From the NCBI GenBank assembly GCA_016302625.1, contig JAEDNG010000031.1, positions 1-8,440 of the forward strand: DNA of 8,440 nucleotides, given 5' to 3'. Origin of the DNA: Clostridiaceae bacterium (GTDB taxonomy: Bacteria > Bacillota > Clostridia > Oscillospirales > Acutalibacteraceae). A model generated the notes under the pieces. That model made no database searches. It saw only the letters and a program-made list of their open reading frames with translations, and was not told the DNA's origin. Shown here piece after piece: positions 7,184-8,440 of this stretch; position 1 is the stretch's first letter; the number at the start of each line of letters is the position of its first letter. The position numbers and the translations under genes are program-made.

Positions 7184-7210
7184 AAAAAAACAAAACCCGC
7201 ATAATGCGGG
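7184..7210 (-). terminator. Intrinsic terminator of uvrB
   Basis: On the minus strand CCCGCATTATGCGGG (7196-7210) is a perfect inverted repeat. Realistically it forms a 5-bp GC stem (CCCGC/GCGGG) with a 5-nt loop. It is followed at once by TTTTGTTTTTTT (7184-7195). GC stem plus U-tract directly after the uvrB stop is the classic Rho-independent layout. On the plus strand the hairpin is not followed directly by a T-run, so it should work in one direction only. Confidence 0.9.
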
Positions 7211-7237
7211 AATTGTCGTTTTTATGAGAATATATGC

Positions 7238-8440
7238 CTATTTGCCCTCGCGGAGCTTATTTATCTTATCGCGGAGATAAGCGGCATGCTCAAATTCAAG
7301 TATTTTTGCCGCCTGCTTCATCTCGTTTGTAAGACGGCGGATTTCCGCCTCACGTTCAGGCTTTGACATCTTTGATATCGGCTTATCGGATTTTACCTTA
7401 GTGCCTATCTCGATAACATCGCGTACATCTTTTATAACCGTTTTAGGCGTAATTCCGTGTTCTTCATTGTATCGGCTCTGAATTGTGCGTCGCCGCTCGG
7501 TTTCGGTGATGGCACGCTCCATTGAGGGTGTCACGCTGTCGGCGTACATTATAACCTGACCTTCGGCGTTTCTTGCGGCTCTGCCGACAGTCTGCACCAA
7601 AGAAGTCTCGCTTCTTAGGAATCCCTCTTTATCGGCGTCAAGTATCGCCACAAGCGAAACCTCGGGAATATCCAGTCCTTCGCGCAACAGGTTAATTCCG
7701 ACAAGAACGTCAAACTCGCCGAGACGCAAATCGCGGATAATCTCCATTCGCTCCATAGTATCAATATCGTAGTGCATATAGCGGACCTTAATTGACAAAT
7801 CATTCAGATAATCGGTCAAATCCTCCGCCATTTTTTTGGTAAGCGTGGTAATTAGCACGCGTTCCTTCCTTGCAACGCGGATATTTATTTCCGAAACCAA
7901 ATCGTCAATTTGTCCCTCGGACGGACGAACAGAAATTTTCGGGTCTAAAAGTCCGGTCGGACGGATAACCTGCTCGACAATCTGCGCCGCGTGCTCCTTT
8001 TCAAACTCACCCGGCGTTGCCGAGACAAAAACCGCCTGATTAACGTGACTGTAAAATTCTTCGAAATTAAGCGGTCGGTTATCAAAAGCCGACGGCAGTC
8101 GGAAGCCGTACTGAACGAGATTTTCCTTTCTCGCGCGGTCGCCCCCGTACATTCCGCGAACCTGCGGCAAAGTTACATGCGACTCGTCCACAAAAAGCAG
8201 ATAATCGTCCGGGAAATAGTCAAGAAGTGTAGACGGAACGCTTCCGGGCTTTCTTCTTGAGAGCACGCGCGAATAGTTTTCAACCCCCTTGCAGGTGCCG
8301 ATTTCCTTTAGCATTTCCATGTCGTATTCTGTGCGCTGACGAATCCTCTGCGCCTCAATAAGCTGACCGTTTTCGGTGAAGAATTTTACGCGTTCCTCCA
8401 TCTCGTCCTTAATCTCTTTGAGCGCGTCCTCCAATTTTTC
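7238..8440 (-). CDS. uvrB: UvrABC excision nuclease subunit UvrB, N-terminus outside window
   Basis: DNA-damage-verifying helicase-like subunit of bacterial nucleotide excision repair, which works with UvrA and UvrC. Only the C-terminal 400 residues are here, of about 660; the frame stays open to the window edge, and the TTG at 8432-8434 is an internal codon, not a start. Visible parts are the helical linker with EAQRIRQRTEYDMEML, helicase motif II VDESHVTLPQVRGMYGGD (DESH at 8177-8188), motif III VFVSATPGEFE, motif IV VLITTLTKK, motif V NLLREGLDIPEVSLVAILDA, motif VI QTVGRAAR (7571-7594), and the C-terminal UVR domain (about 7250-7363) used to contact UvrC. The stop is TAG at 7238-7240. An intrinsic terminator begins 28 nt downstream, so uvrB ends its own transcription unit. 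The preserved helicase and UVR motifs show no sign of decay. Confidence 0.98.
   Translation of the reverse strand, partial: EKLEDALKEIKDEMEERVKFFTENGQLIEAQRIRQRTEYDMEMLKEIGTCKGVENYSRVLSRRKPGSVPSTLLDYFPDDYLLFVDESHVTLPQVRGMYGGDRARKENLVQYGFRLPSAFDNRPLNFEEFYSHVNQAVFVSATPGEFEKEHAAQIVEQVIRPTGLLDPKISVRPSEGQIDDLVSEINIRVARKERVLITTLTKKMAEDLTDYLNDLSIKVRYMHYDIDTMERMEIIRDLRLGEFDVLVGINLLREGLDIPEVSLVAILDADKEGFLRSETSLVQTVGRAARNAEGQVIMYADSVTPSMERAITETERRRTIQSRYNEEHGITPKTVIKDVRDVIEIGTKVKSDKPISKMSKPEREAEIRRLTNEMKQAAKILEFEHAAYLRDKINKLREGK

Noticed and set aside
7363..7377. KMSKP string in the UvrB C-terminus resembling an aminoacyl-tRNA synthetase KMSKS motif
   Set aside because: It sits in the linker just before the UVR domain in a clear UvrB frame; the resemblance is coincidental.
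1..8440. Search by eye for CRISPR arrays, tRNA or rRNA genes, insertion sequence ends, attachment sites, riboswitches and defence genes
   Set aside because: None seen; about 97 percent of the window is coding and the longest non-coding stretch (7105-7237) is fully accounted for by a terminator, a promoter and a short leader.

Overview
The window looks like a stretch of core chromosome from a low- to mid-GC Gram-positive anaerobe, most likely an uncultured Clostridia member of the Oscillospirales/Ruminococcaceae type. This rests on three things: protein resemblance (a Firmicutes-type lipoprotein, the DUF1934/YwiB protein next to argS as in Bacillus, and an argS/lon style typical of Clostridia), strong purine-rich ribosome binding sites, and the absence of any mobile or phage signature. 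The taxonomic call is an inference from sequence memory, not from a search.

Every gene I can support lies on the minus strand, so the biological order runs from high to low coordinates. At the right edge is the C-terminal 400 residues of UvrB (7238-8440, 5' end outside the window), closed by a clear intrinsic terminator (7184-7210). A sigma-A type promoter (7136-7164) follows, then six tightly packed genes: murI (glutamate racemase, 6286-7104), a ywiB-like DUF1934 gene (5843-6289), argS (arginyl-tRNA synthetase, 4174-5862), pncB (nicotinate phosphoribosyltransferase, 2703-4145), an unrecognised lipoprotein (2083-2652) and lon (1-2070, cut at the left edge just after the catalytic serine).

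The gaps between the six genes are -4, -20, 28, 50 and 12 nt, with no terminator inside. They could therefore be read as one housekeeping transcript from the murI promoter, though a secondary promoter in the 50-nt pncB-lipoprotein gap cannot be excluded. The functions are cell-wall D-glutamate supply, tRNA-Arg charging, NAD salvage, an exported protein and ATP-dependent proteolysis. They are linked by growth rather than by one pathway.

I do not see a new multi-gene system here. The points worth a second look are a lipoprotein that appears to be two copies of a 70-residue unit, departures from consensus around the active sites of MurI, Lon and ArgRS, and the placement of the lipoprotein 12 nt ahead of lon.
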